The position numbers and the translations under genes were made by a program. The notes beneath the pieces were generated by a model. It saw only the letters and a list, made by a program, of their open reading frames with translations. It was not told the origin of the DNA and made no database searches. Positions 17,663-26,377 of a DNA stretch of 64,000 bases are shown in pieces. The stretch's first letter is position 1. Every line of letters starts with the position of its first letter. The DNA comes from Actinacidiphila epipremni (GTDB lineage Bacteria > Actinomycetota > Actinomycetes > Streptomycetales > Streptomycetaceae): assembly GCF_012034175.1 (NCBI RefSeq), contig NZ_JAATEJ010000026.1:62001-126000 (forward strand), read 5' to 3'.

Positions 17663-17866
17663 ATGCAAGTCCTGGTCGTCATCGGCCCGCAACAGTCCGG
17701 CGGTCGTGCACCGTACCGGCGTGCGTCCACGGCATCAATACATCGGACCAAAGTGGCTCCGGGAGCGGGCGCGCGGAGGGGACGGCGAGCGGACCCCGGC
17801 CCTCCGGCGCACCGGGGCCCCGGCGGCTGCGGGCCCGCGCCCGGCCCGGCCCCGTAACGCCAACTG

Positions 17867-19135
17867 CTAGCCGCGGGCCGCCAGTTGGGGCCCGTGGCCG
17901 GGTGCCACCGAGCCCTGGAGGACCAGCGCCGCGCCGCCGATCGCCGCCGCGTCCCGCGGATTGCTCGACAGGTCCACCCGGATCCCGTGCACGTCCCGGG
18001 TGTACGCGCGGCCCGCCAGCCGGCGCCGGATCTCGCTCACGTACAGCGAGCCGGCGACCGCGAAACCCGGCCCGGCCAGCACCAGCGTGTCCACGTCCCA
18101 CAGGTTCGCCAGCGCCACCGCGCCCTCGGCGAGCAGCGCCGCCGACTCGTCCACCAGCTCCCGGGCCTGCTCGTCGCCGTAGATCGCGGCCCGCGCCAGG
18201 ACGTCGAAGGCCCGCGCGTCCGGGTCGTCGGGGCGGATCCGCAGCCGCTCGGCGAAGCCGGGCAGCGCCCGGGCCCGGGCCACCACCGCGCGCGGGGCCG
18301 CGTACATCTCCAGGCAGCCGCGGTTGCCGCACGGGCACGGCTCACCGTCGCGGATCACCGCCACATGTCCGATCTTTCCCGCGTTGGAGCTCGCCCCGCG
18401 GTGCAGCGAACCGTCCAGCACGACCCCGGAACCGATACCCGAGTTCATGTACAGGCACCCGAAGGTGCGCTCCCGGGAGATCTGCCGGCCCCAGAACTCG
18501 CCCACCGTCGCCGCCGCCGCGTCGCTGTCCACCAGCACCGGCACGCCCAGCCGGGCCGCGAGCGCGTCCGCGAGGTCCAGCCCCGCCCACTGCGGCAGCC
18601 CCGGCGGCGCGAGGAAACCGCCGCGCCCGAGGTCCACCGGGCCAGGTCCGATCACTGCGAGCCCGGCGACGGTCTGCGGGGGCAGCCCCAGGCCGTCGGT
18701 GACGTCCCGGTAGAGCGCGGCGAGCCGGTCCACCGCGTCGTCCGTGCCCTCCGTTCCCTCAGCGCCCTGCGCGCCCTTTTCCGTACCCTCCGCGCCGACC
18801 GGGCCCGCGACCAGCTCGCGGCCCACCGTGCCGCCCCGGGTGTCGGTGACGACGCAGGTCAGCGCGTCGGCGCCGACATGGATGCCGACGCCGTACGCCG
18901 CCCGGGAGTTGATCACCAGCATCGTCCGCGGCTTGCCGCGGGTGGCCACCGTGTCACCGGTCTCGCGCACCACGCCGTCGTCGATGAGCCGGCGCACGAT
19001 GTTGGAGATTGTCGGCTGTGTCAGCCCGGTGACCTTCACCAGCTCCACCCGGCTGATCGGCCCCGACGACCTGATGAGGTCGACGATGAGTGCGCGGCTG
19101 CCGGGTCCCGCAGCCGCAGACTCCCGTCGGGCCAC
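17867..19135 (-). CDS. ROK-family transcriptional repressor
   Basis: A 422-aa regulator. The N-terminal winged helix reads ISRVELVKVTGLTQPTISNIVRRLIDDGVV (residues about 27-56); the C-terminal sugar-kinase-like domain has GIGSGVVLDGSLHRGASSNAGKIGH and the ROK zinc motif CPCGNRGCLE. Members sense sugars or sugar phosphates and repress glycan-use genes. It starts with GTG 19135. It is upstream of and in the same direction as the enzyme operon and divergent from the LacI-like gene, with AT-rich candidate operators on both sides. A low-complexity loop (GAEGTEKGAQGAEGTEG) sits near residue 115. Confidence 0.9.
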   Translation of the reverse strand: MARRESAAAGPGSRALIVDLIRSSGPISRVELVKVTGLTQPTISNIVRRLIDDGVVRETGDTVATRGKPRTMLVINSRAAYGVGIHVGADALTCVVTDTRGGTVGRELVAGPVGAEGTEKGAQGAEGTEGTDDAVDRLAALYRDVTDGLGLPPQTVAGLAVIGPGPVDLGRGGFLAPPGLPQWAGLDLADALAARLGVPVLVDSDAAAATVGEFWGRQISRERTFGCLYMNSGIGSGVVLDGSLHRGASSNAGKIGHVAVIRDGEPCPCGNRGCLEMYAAPRAVVARARALPGFAERLRIRPDDPDARAFDVLARAAIYGDEQARELVDESAALLAEGAVALANLWDVDTLVLAGPGFAVAGSLYVSEIRRRLAGRAYTRDVHGIRVDLSSNPRDAAAIGGAALVLQGSVAPGHGPQLAARG

Positions 19136-19230
19136 CCTCGACCACCTCTCGCCTCGCCGTACGCTGTCGCACGACTACGTTACCGGCGAGGTTAGACGAG
19201 ACGGACGAGTCATCTGACGAGGAGGATGCC

Positions 19231-20091
19231 ATGCCCGCCCCCGCGACCGGCCCGCAGGCCCGCCCGCAGCAGGGCACCCCGGTCGGGCTCGCGCTGGTGC
19301 GGGACGCCGAGGTGCTGGGCGCCGAGCCCTTCTTCCACGAGTTCATCGCCGGCATGGAGCGGGTGCTCGTGCCGCTCGGCGTGCCCGTGCTGCTCCAGGT
19401 CGTGGCGACCGTGCAGCAGGCCGCCGACCGGATGCGGGCCTGGGCGCGGCACGGCCAGGTGCAGGGCGTGATCCTCATCGACCTGCTGCCCGGCGACGAG
19501 CGGGTGGCGCTGGTCACCCGCTCCGGCCTGCCCTGCGTCGTCATCGGCGACCCGGTCACCGCGGGCGGGCTGCCGGCGGTGTGGACGCAGGACGACGTGG
19601 CGATGGAGGGCGTCGTCGCCGAGCTGGTCGCGGCCGGCCACACCCACCTGGGGCATGTCGCAGGACCCGCGCAGATGGCCCATACGATCATCCGCCGCCG
19701 TACGTTCGAGGCCGCGGCGGCCGGGCACGGGGTCCGTACCACGACCTTCGAGGGCGACTACTCCGAGGCCGCGGGCGTGCGGGCCATCACCGCGCTCGCC
19801 GCGCTGTCGGACCGGCCGACCGCGGTGGTCTTCGACAACGACGTGATGGCGCTGGGCGCGCTGCACGAGACCGGGCGGCTGGGCCTCTCGGTGCCCGCCG
19901 ACCTGTCGCTCATCGCCTGGGACGACTCGGCGCTGTGCCAGCTCGCGGTGCCGCCGCTCAGCGCGGTCAGCCATGACGTGCAGGAACTCGGCGAGCTGGT
20001 CGGGCACGCGCTCGCCGGCGCGCTGAGCGGCGCGCCCGCCGGCACGGTCAAGGCGCCGCCGGCCCGGCTGGTGGTCCGCGGCAGCCTCTGA
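19231..20091 (+). CDS. LacI-type sugar-sensing domain protein without DNA-binding domain
   Basis: A 286-aa protein matching only the periplasmic-binding-like effector domain of LacI/GalR regulators: GLALVRDAEVLGAEPFFHEFIAGMERVL, QGVILIDLLPGDE, HVAGPAQMAHTIIRRRTFE, PTAVVFDNDVMALGAL and DLSLIAWDDS are typical. No HTH precedes it: ATG 19231 has a GAGGAGG site just before it and the upstream frame is antisense to the ROK start without HTH pattern. No signal peptide, so it is cytoplasmic. It may be a truncated regulator or a sugar-binding partner of another protein; it lies between the ROK gene and the importer operon. Confidence 0.8.
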   Translation: MPAPATGPQARPQQGTPVGLALVRDAEVLGAEPFFHEFIAGMERVLVPLGVPVLLQVVATVQQAADRMRAWARHGQVQGVILIDLLPGDERVALVTRSGLPCVVIGDPVTAGGLPAVWTQDDVAMEGVVAELVAAGHTHLGHVAGPAQMAHTIIRRRTFEAAAAGHGVRTTTFEGDYSEAAGVRAITALAALSDRPTAVVFDNDVMALGALHETGRLGLSVPADLSLIAWDDSALCQLAVPPLSAVSHDVQELGELVGHALAGALSGAPAGTVKAPPARLVVRGSL

Positions 20092-20138
20092 GGCCGCTCA
20101 CGCAACGTGACGCCGTGACCAGCCCTGCGTATCCGGCT

Positions 20139-20194
20139 CTTTGATAAATTACTAATCTTTCTTATTGACACGCTGACCGGGCTCCGCGACTCTG
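20139..20194 (+). promoter_or_regulatory. Promoter and operator-like site of the sugar importer operon
   Basis: CTTTGATAAATTACTAATCT at 20139-20158 resembles the site before the enzyme operon. It directly precedes TTGACA (20165-20170) with a weak -10 (GACTCT) 17 bp further. A regulator bound here would touch the -35 region. The importer start is 60 bp downstream. Confidence 0.5.
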
Positions 20195-20254
20195 TGGGCG
20201 TGCCGGCCGCAGGACGGCCGCGCACCCTCGGCACGTTCAAGCAAAGGAAGCTCT

Positions 20255-21571
20255 ATGGACCACCGCACCAGGCCCTGGGCCGCGCGCGTCGTGGCCGCGT
20301 CCGTCGTCAGCGCCCTCGCCCTCGCCCTGGGCGGCTGCGGCACGGGCGGCGACCAGGCGAGCGGCAGCACCGGCAAAAGCAACTCGATCGACGTCGTGAC
20401 CCGCTGGTCGGCGGGCAACTCGGCGGCTGCCGCCCAGGCCAGGGTCTTCAAGGCGTTCACCGACGAGACCGGCGTGAAGGTCAACGCCACTGACGGCCTG
20501 GAGACCATCGACGACCAGGTGGAGAACGCCGTCGCCGCCGGCAAGTCCCCCGACGTGGTGATCGTCAACCTGTACGACAAGACGCTCGGCTGGCTCGACG
20601 CCGGCGTCACCGTCCCCGTCGACAACTACATCAAGCAGTGGGGCCTGGCCGACAAGCTCAAGCCCGCCGCGGTCGACGAATGGCGGGTCGGCGGCAAGCC
20701 GGACGGGCAGGTCCAGGGCTTCCCCTACTCCGGCTTCGGCTGGCCGGTCTGGTACAACACCGACCTGCTCAAGAAGGCCGGCGTCGACACCATCCCGACC
20801 ACCACCGACCAGCTGATCGACGCGGCCAAGAAGCTGCGCGCCAAGGGCATCCAGCCGCTCACCGTCGGCGGCAACGACTGGACCGGCCAAAAGCTCTTCT
20901 ACCAGATCGCCGAGTCCTACACCGACGCCGCGACCATGCAGAACGTCATGAAGAACGGCGGCTACTGCGCCGACCCGAACGTCATGAAGGGCATCCAGCT
21001 CTTCACCCAGCTGCGCGACGCCGGCGTCTTCGCCGACAACGCCGCCGGGCTCAACGCCGACGCGATGTACGCCGCCTACTACTCCGGCAAGGCCGCGATC
21101 ATGTCCGCCGGCTCCTGGGCGTACACCGAGGCCAAGGGCTCCGGCACCGGCATCGAGACCCACACCACGCTGGCCGGCCTGCCCATCCCGGCCGGCTCGA
21201 CCTTCACCAAGCCCACCGCCTTCCAGGGCTTCACCGGCGTCGGCTTCATGATCACCAAGCGCGGCGCGTCGAAGGACCGGATCGACAACGTCCGCAAGTT
21301 CATCACCAAGTTCTACGACCAGGCCACCGTCGGCGACTTCGTCAAGGACGCCAGCATCCTGCCGCCCACGACCGGCGACTTCGGCACCTACGCCACCGAC
21401 CCGCTGCTGTCGCAGTCCCTCAAGCTCGACCCGAGCGTGGACTACGCGACCGTGCCCGACGTGTGGATCGGCTCCGCCTCCGACCCGATCATCCAGGTCC
21501 TGACCGGGGCCTACGGCAAGTCCTCGCCCGACAAGATCTGCAAGGGCCTCGACGACGCCACCAAGGGCTGA
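20255..21571 (+). CDS. Extracellular sugar-binding lipoprotein of an ABC importer
   Basis: A 438-aa solute-binding protein with lipoprotein signal LALALGGC (lipidated Cys28). The mature part matches family 1 extracellular solute-binding proteins (SNSIDVVTRWSAGNSAAAAQARVFKAFTDETGVKV; YSGKAAIMSAGSWA; AFQGFTGVGFMITK). It captures an oligosaccharide outside the membrane for the two permeases downstream. With a beta-mannosidase in the same operon and a GH95-like enzyme nearby, a mannose-containing oligosaccharide is plausible but inferred. Confidence 0.9.
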   Translation: MDHRTRPWAARVVAASVVSALALALGGCGTGGDQASGSTGKSNSIDVVTRWSAGNSAAAAQARVFKAFTDETGVKVNATDGLETIDDQVENAVAAGKSPDVVIVNLYDKTLGWLDAGVTVPVDNYIKQWGLADKLKPAAVDEWRVGGKPDGQVQGFPYSGFGWPVWYNTDLLKKAGVDTIPTTTDQLIDAAKKLRAKGIQPLTVGGNDWTGQKLFYQIAESYTDAATMQNVMKNGGYCADPNVMKGIQLFTQLRDAGVFADNAAGLNADAMYAAYYSGKAAIMSAGSWAYTEAKGSGTGIETHTTLAGLPIPAGSTFTKPTAFQGFTGVGFMITKRGASKDRIDNVRKFITKFYDQATVGDFVKDASILPPTTGDFGTYATDPLLSQSLKLDPSVDYATVPDVWIGSASDPIIQVLTGAYGKSSPDKICKGLDDATKG

Positions 21572-21691
21572 CGCCCCCGGCGCGGGCGGGGGCCGCCGCA
21601 CACCCGCGGCCCCCGCCCGCTTCACCGCCCCTTCTACGGCAGCCGCCGCCCGCCTCCCCGCCGTACCGCTCCAGGCCGAAAGAAACGCCTC

Positions 21692-22654
21692 ATGACATCG
21701 ACCAGCATCCTGGCCGGCACCCGCGCCGCGCCCGAGTCCGCGCCGCCGGCCGCCGGCCGCCGCAGACGCCGCCGCGGCGGACTGAACACCCCCCGACTGC
21801 TGTGGCTGACGGTGCCGTCCCTGGTGTGGTTCGCCGTCTTCTCCGTGGGCCCGCTGGTGGCGATGTTCGTCATCGCGACACTGCGCTGGAAGGGCCTGAT
21901 CTACGACCCCTCCTACGTCGGCACCGAGAACATCCGGCACGTCTTCGACGACCAGCTCTTCCACGACGCCCTGCGCAACAGCCTCGTTCAGGTCGCCGTC
22001 GTCATCCCGGTGATGATCCCGCTGGCCTTCATGCTCGGCTACCACCTGAGCACCAAGCCGCGCGGCTACCGGGTGCTGTCGATCCTCTACTTCTCGCCCG
22101 GCCTGATCTCCATCTCCGTCACCGGCATGATCTTCTACGGCGTCCTGTCCCCGAACGGCGGCGCCAACGGCCTGCTGAACTCCGTCGGCCTGGACTCGCT
22201 CGCCCACTCCTGGCTCGCCGACCCCAGCACCGCGCTGCCCTCGCTCATCGCGATCGACCTGTGGCGCGGCATCGGCTGGACCGCCGTGCTGTTCGCCTCC
22301 CGGCTCGCCAGCGTCCCCGGCGACGTCATCGAGGCCGCCAGGATCGACGGCGCAGGACGCTTCCGGATCATCTGGCAGATCACCTTCCCGATGGTCAAGG
22401 ACTACGTCCGCACCCTGACGATGCTGCAGTTCCTCTGGACGCTGTTCACCTCGGCCGCGCTCATCCTGCTGCTCACCAAGGGCGGACCCGGCACGTCGTC
22501 CACCACGCTGTCCTACCTGGTCTACGAGAAGGCGTTCTCGCAGAGCGACCTCGGCTACAGCCAGGTCGTCGGCGTCGTCCTGCTGCTGATCGGCATCGCC
22601 GGGATGCTGCTGATCCGCGCGCTGCTGCGCAGCCCCCTGGAGAAGATCCGATGA
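21692..22654 (+). CDS. Sugar ABC transporter permease (MalF type)
   Basis: A 320-aa inner membrane protein with about six membrane segments (LLWLTVPSLVWFAVFSVGPLVAMFV first). The EAA loop for the ATPase reads EAARIDGAGRFRIIWQITFPMV (about residues 212-233). The N-terminus is basic and cytoplasmic (GRRRRRRGG). The stop overlaps the next permease start (ATGA). No ATPase gene is in the operon; MsiK at 62489-63613 is the likely energiser. Confidence 0.92.
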   Translation: MTSTSILAGTRAAPESAPPAAGRRRRRRGGLNTPRLLWLTVPSLVWFAVFSVGPLVAMFVIATLRWKGLIYDPSYVGTENIRHVFDDQLFHDALRNSLVQVAVVIPVMIPLAFMLGYHLSTKPRGYRVLSILYFSPGLISISVTGMIFYGVLSPNGGANGLLNSVGLDSLAHSWLADPSTALPSLIAIDLWRGIGWTAVLFASRLASVPGDVIEAARIDGAGRFRIIWQITFPMVKDYVRTLTMLQFLWTLFTSAALILLLTKGGPGTSSTTLSYLVYEKAFSQSDLGYSQVVGVVLLLIGIAGMLLIRALLRSPLEKIR

Positions 22655-23565
22655 GCGTCCACACCCCGGGCCACACCCCCGGCCACGCCCGCGACCCCCG
22701 CGCCGGCCGCTCGGCCGGCACCGCCCGGCTCGCCCGCCGCTCCCGCCGGGCCGGCGCCGGCCTGATCGCCACCCCGCTGTCGTGGCTGTACGCGCTGCTG
22801 CTCGCCGCGCCGCTCTACTACCTGGTCGTCAGCGCGCTCAAGACCAACATCGAGATCTTCAACCACCCCTTCGCGCTGCCCGCGCACTGGCTGTGGGCCA
22901 ACTTCCGCACCGCCTGGCAGACCGCCGACCTCGGGCAGGCGCTGCTCAACTCGCTGCTGATCTCGGTCGTCGCGATCGTGCTGACCCTGGGCCTCGCGAT
23001 GCCCGCGGCCTTCGCGCTCGCCCGGCTGGACAACCGGCTGTCCCGGCTGGTCACCGGCACCTTCTCGGTGGGCTTCCTCATCCCGCCGTTCGCCGCGCTG
23101 ATCCCCACCGTGATCCTGGCGATCAAGCTGCACATGTTCTACACCCGCGAGTTCCAGATGCTCTTCCTGCCGGCGAGCGCGCTGCCGCTGTCGGTGCTGC
23201 TGCTCACCCAGTTCATGCGGACCGTGCCGCCCGCCCTCGTGGAGTCCGCGGCGCTGGACGGCGCGGGCAACTGGCGGCTGCTGGTCAACGTGTTCATCCC
23301 GATCGCCATGCCGGGCGTGGTGAGCGTGGCGATCCTGCAACTGCTCACCTTCTGGAACGAGTACCTGTTCTCGCTCACCATCACGGGCACCGCGCCGGAC
23401 ATCCGCACCGCGCAGGTCGCCCTGCCCACCCTGGTCTCCGACGCGACCGACTTCGGCGTGCTCACCGCCGGCACCGTGCTCACCTTGCTACCGGTGTACG
23501 TCGCCTACTCGCTCGCCAGCCGCCGTATGCAGGAAGCTCTCACCGCAGGGGCAGTCAAGGGATGA
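22651..23565 (+). CDS. Sugar ABC transporter permease (MalG type)
   Basis: A 304-aa membrane protein; first segment LYALLLAAPLYYLVVSAL, and the EAA loop ESAALDGAGNWRLLVNVFIPIAMPGVV near residues 196-222. ATG 22651 overlaps the stop of the MalF-type gene and its own stop overlaps the ATG of the mannosidase gene, so all three are translationally coupled. Confidence 0.92.
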   Translation: MSVHTPGHTPGHARDPRAGRSAGTARLARRSRRAGAGLIATPLSWLYALLLAAPLYYLVVSALKTNIEIFNHPFALPAHWLWANFRTAWQTADLGQALLNSLLISVVAIVLTLGLAMPAAFALARLDNRLSRLVTGTFSVGFLIPPFAALIPTVILAIKLHMFYTREFQMLFLPASALPLSVLLLTQFMRTVPPALVESAALDGAGNWRLLVNVFIPIAMPGVVSVAILQLLTFWNEYLFSLTITGTAPDIRTAQVALPTLVSDATDFGVLTAGTVLTLLPVYVAYSLASRRMQEALTAGAVKG

Positions 23566-26216
23566 CACTCAGCACGCACACCACGACCACTCCGGCCACG
23601 GGTCCGGCTCCGGACGGCGCCACGGATTCCGCCACGGGTTCGGCTCCGGACACCGCTCCGGACGGGGCCGCGCCCGCCGCGCGGCGGCGCGACCTCGGCG
23701 GCACCTGGGAGCTGACCTGGACCGCGGGGCCCGCCGACACCCCCGGCGCGGTCCGCGCCGGCTCGGTGCCCGCCCAGGTGCCCGGCGAGGTCCACACCGC
23801 GCTGCTCGCCGCCGGCCATCTGGCCGACCCCGACGTCGGGTTCGGGGAGCTGGCGCAGGACTGGGTCGGCCGGTCGAGCTGGGCCTACCGCCGCTCCTTC
23901 AGTTGGTCCCCGCAGCCCGGCGCCCGTACCGACCTGGTCGCCGACGGCCTTGACACCGTCGCCGAGGTGTACGTCAACGGCCGGCACGTCGGTGCCGCCC
24001 GCGACCAGCACCTGGCCTACCGCTGGCCGGTCGAGGAGGTCCTGACCCCCGGCGAGAACACCATCGAGGTCCGCTTCGACTCCGCCTGGGACGCCGCCCT
24101 CGCGCACGAGCGCGCCCACGGCCCGCTGCCGTCGCCGTACGACGAGCCGTACGCGCACATCCGCAAGTCCGCGGCCAACTTCGGCTGGGACTGGGGGCCG
24201 CACTACGTCACCGCCGGCATCTGGCGCGGCATCCGCCTGGAGACGTACGCCGGACGTATCGACCACGTACGCCCGCTGGTGGACCTCGCCCCCGACCACG
24301 GCTCCGCCGAGGTCACCGCGCACGTCCGGCTCGACGCGCCGCCCGGCACCCGGGTGCGGGCCGAGCTGACCGACCCGGCCGGGCGGCCCGCCGGAAGCGC
24401 TTACGGCCAGGTGGCGGGCGGCGACCGCGAGCTGGGCGGGGACGGCGAGGTGGCCCTCGCGCTCACCGTGGACGCGCCCGAGCTGTGGTGGCCGGTGGGC
24501 CTGGGCGCCCAGCCCCGCTACGGGCTGCGGGTGCGGCTGGAGCTGGACGGCGCGCCGCTCGACGAGACCTCCGTACGCTTCGGGGTGCGCTCGGTCGCCC
24601 TCGACGAGACGCCCGACGCGCTCGGCGCCCGCTGGGCCCTGGTCGTCAACGGGCGGACCGTACGCGTCCGCGGCTACAACTGGATCCCCGACGACACCCT
24701 CGCCAGCCGCGCCACCCCGGCCCGTACGGCCGAACGTATCGACCAGGCCGTCGCCGGCAACGCCAACCTGCTGCGGGTCTGGGGCGGCGGCTACTTCGCC
24801 GGCGAGGACTTCCTCGACGCGTGCGACGAGCGCGGCGTGCTGGTCTGGCACGATTTCCTGTTCGCGTGCGCCGCCTACTGCGAGGACGAGGAGACCGCGG
24901 CGCTGGTCACCGCCGAGGCCGAGCAGGCCGTCGCCCGGATGGCCGCGCACCCCAGCCTCGTGCTGTGGTGCGGCGGCAACGAGACCGTGCTCGGCCGGCA
25001 GCACTGGGGCTGGGCCGACCAGATCGGCGAGCGCGGCTGGGGCGCGGCCTACTACCTCGACGTGCTGCCCGGCGTCCTCGCCCGGCTCGACCCGACCCGC
25101 CCGTACGTCCCCAACTCGCCCTGGTCCGGCAGCCTGGAGGCCGACACCACCGCCGTCACGCACGGGCCGAGCCATCTGTGGGACGCCTGGAACGACGCCG
25201 ACTACGTCCACTACCGCGACCACGACCCGTCGTTCGTCTCCGAGATGGGCTGGTGCGGGCCGGCCGCCTGGACCACCCTGGAGCGGGTCCTCGGCGGCGA
25301 GACCCCGGGCCCTGCCTCCCCGCTGACCCGGCACCACCTGCGGGCGATCGACGGCATGCACAAGCTCACCCGCGGCCTCCAGCCGCATGTGCCCGCCCCC
25401 GCGGAGGGCGCCGACTGGCACTGGGCGACGCAGCTCGTGCAGGCCCGGGCGGTCGCCGCGGGCGTGGAGTGGCTGCGCTCCCGGGACCGGTGCGCGGGCG
25501 CGGTCGTATGGCAGCTCAACGACTGCTGGCCGGCGATCAGTTGGTCGGCCGTCGACTTCGCGGGCGTCGAGAAGCCGCTGTGGTACGCGCTCCGGCACGC
25601 TTTCGCGCCGCGGCTCGCGACCGTGCAGCCCGTCGCGCCCGGCCCGACGCACGACCCGACCGGGACGGCGGGGCTCGCGCTCACGCTGGTCAACGACACC
25701 GGCGAGGAGTGGCACCCCGAGGTGCAGGTGCTGCGCGTCGCGCTGGACGGCCGCGAGCTCGCCCGCACCCGGCTCACTCCGGCCTGCCCGCCGGGCGGCC
25801 TGCTGCACCTGCCGCTGGACCCGGCGGTCGCCGGGCCGGGGGACCCGCACGCGGAGCTGCTGGTCGTCGACACCGACGCGGTGCGGACGACCTGGGCCTA
25901 CCGCCCGGACCGCGCGCTGACCGCGCCGCGGCCGTCGCGTACCGTCATCCCCGCCACCGGGGACGGCGCGCTGCACCTGACGGTCACGGCGCACACCCTG
26001 CTGCGTGACCTGTGCGTCTTCCCCGACCGGCTCGCCGCGGCCCTGGGCCTGCCGCCGCACGACCTGCTCGTCGACGAGTCCCTGCTCACGCTGCTGCCCG
26101 GCGAGAGCCGCACCTTCCGGGTGACCTCCCGTACGGGCACGCCGGTGCCGTCGCGGGCGCTGCCGCCGGGGGTGCTCGACGCGGCGGTGCGCTCCGCGGG
26201 GGAGCTGACCGCCTGA
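23562..26216 (+). CDS. GH2-family beta-mannosidase
   Basis: An 884-aa enzyme that removes beta-linked mannose from the non-reducing end of oligosaccharides. It shows the GH2 sugar-binding domain (DLGGTWELTW...WAYRRSFSW), immunoglobulin-like domain and TIM barrel. The acid/base is E474 in WCGGNE and the nucleophile E561 in SEMGWCG; NFGWDWGPHYVTAGIWR is typical of beta-mannosidases. No signal peptide, so it acts in the cytoplasm on imported sugars. ATG 23562 overlaps the permease stop. Its N-terminal 40 residues are a Pro/Thr/Asp-rich linker. Confidence 0.88.
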   Translation: MTLSTHTTTTPATGPAPDGATDSATGSAPDTAPDGAAPAARRRDLGGTWELTWTAGPADTPGAVRAGSVPAQVPGEVHTALLAAGHLADPDVGFGELAQDWVGRSSWAYRRSFSWSPQPGARTDLVADGLDTVAEVYVNGRHVGAARDQHLAYRWPVEEVLTPGENTIEVRFDSAWDAALAHERAHGPLPSPYDEPYAHIRKSAANFGWDWGPHYVTAGIWRGIRLETYAGRIDHVRPLVDLAPDHGSAEVTAHVRLDAPPGTRVRAELTDPAGRPAGSAYGQVAGGDRELGGDGEVALALTVDAPELWWPVGLGAQPRYGLRVRLELDGAPLDETSVRFGVRSVALDETPDALGARWALVVNGRTVRVRGYNWIPDDTLASRATPARTAERIDQAVAGNANLLRVWGGGYFAGEDFLDACDERGVLVWHDFLFACAAYCEDEETAALVTAEAEQAVARMAAHPSLVLWCGGNETVLGRQHWGWADQIGERGWGAAYYLDVLPGVLARLDPTRPYVPNSPWSGSLEADTTAVTHGPSHLWDAWNDADYVHYRDHDPSFVSEMGWCGPAAWTTLERVLGGETPGPASPLTRHHLRAIDGMHKLTRGLQPHVPAPAEGADWHWATQLVQARAVAAGVEWLRSRDRCAGAVVWQLNDCWPAISWSAVDFAGVEKPLWYALRHAFAPRLATVQPVAPGPTHDPTGTAGLALTLVNDTGEEWHPEVQVLRVALDGRELARTRLTPACPPGGLLHLPLDPAVAGPGDPHAELLVVDTDAVRTTWAYRPDRALTAPRPSRTVIPATGDGALHLTVTAHTLLRDLCVFPDRLAAALGLPPHDLLVDESLLTLLPGESRTFRVTSRTGTPVPSRALPPGVLDAAVRSAGELTA

Positions 26217-26245
26217 GCTCGCCCCTCTTGGCCCCCTCGGCCCCC

Positions 26246-26284
26246 CCGCGGGCCCCGCCGCACCTGACGCGGCGGGGCCCGCGG
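26246..26284 (+). terminator. Strong terminator of the importer-mannosidase operon
   Basis: A perfect 16-bp GC stem (CCGCGGGCCCCGCCGC with its complement) around the loop ACCTGAC, 30 bp after the mannosidase stop; no T-run. Confidence 0.85.
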
Positions 26285-26314
26285 TGGTGTGCGCCCGGGC
26301 TGTCCCGCGGGGGC

Positions 26315-26341
26315 TGTTACGTTTCAGGCCGCGGGCCCGTC
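26315..26341 (+). promoter_or_regulatory. Candidate ECF41-type promoter of the second ECF41 gene
   Basis: TGTTACG followed after exactly 16 bases by CGTC, against the ECF41 consensus TGTCACA-N16-CGTC as I recall it. It lies 37 bp before the sigma gene ATG and suggests autoregulation. Confidence 0.45.
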
Positions 26342-26377
26342 GCACGGGTGGGGGCACTTCCGGAGGAGGGTGGGCTC

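Noticed and set aside
20638..23565. 975-codon frame spanning importer genes
   Set aside because: Only its last 304 codons (from ATG 22651) are the MalG-type permease; the rest is out-of-frame shadow.
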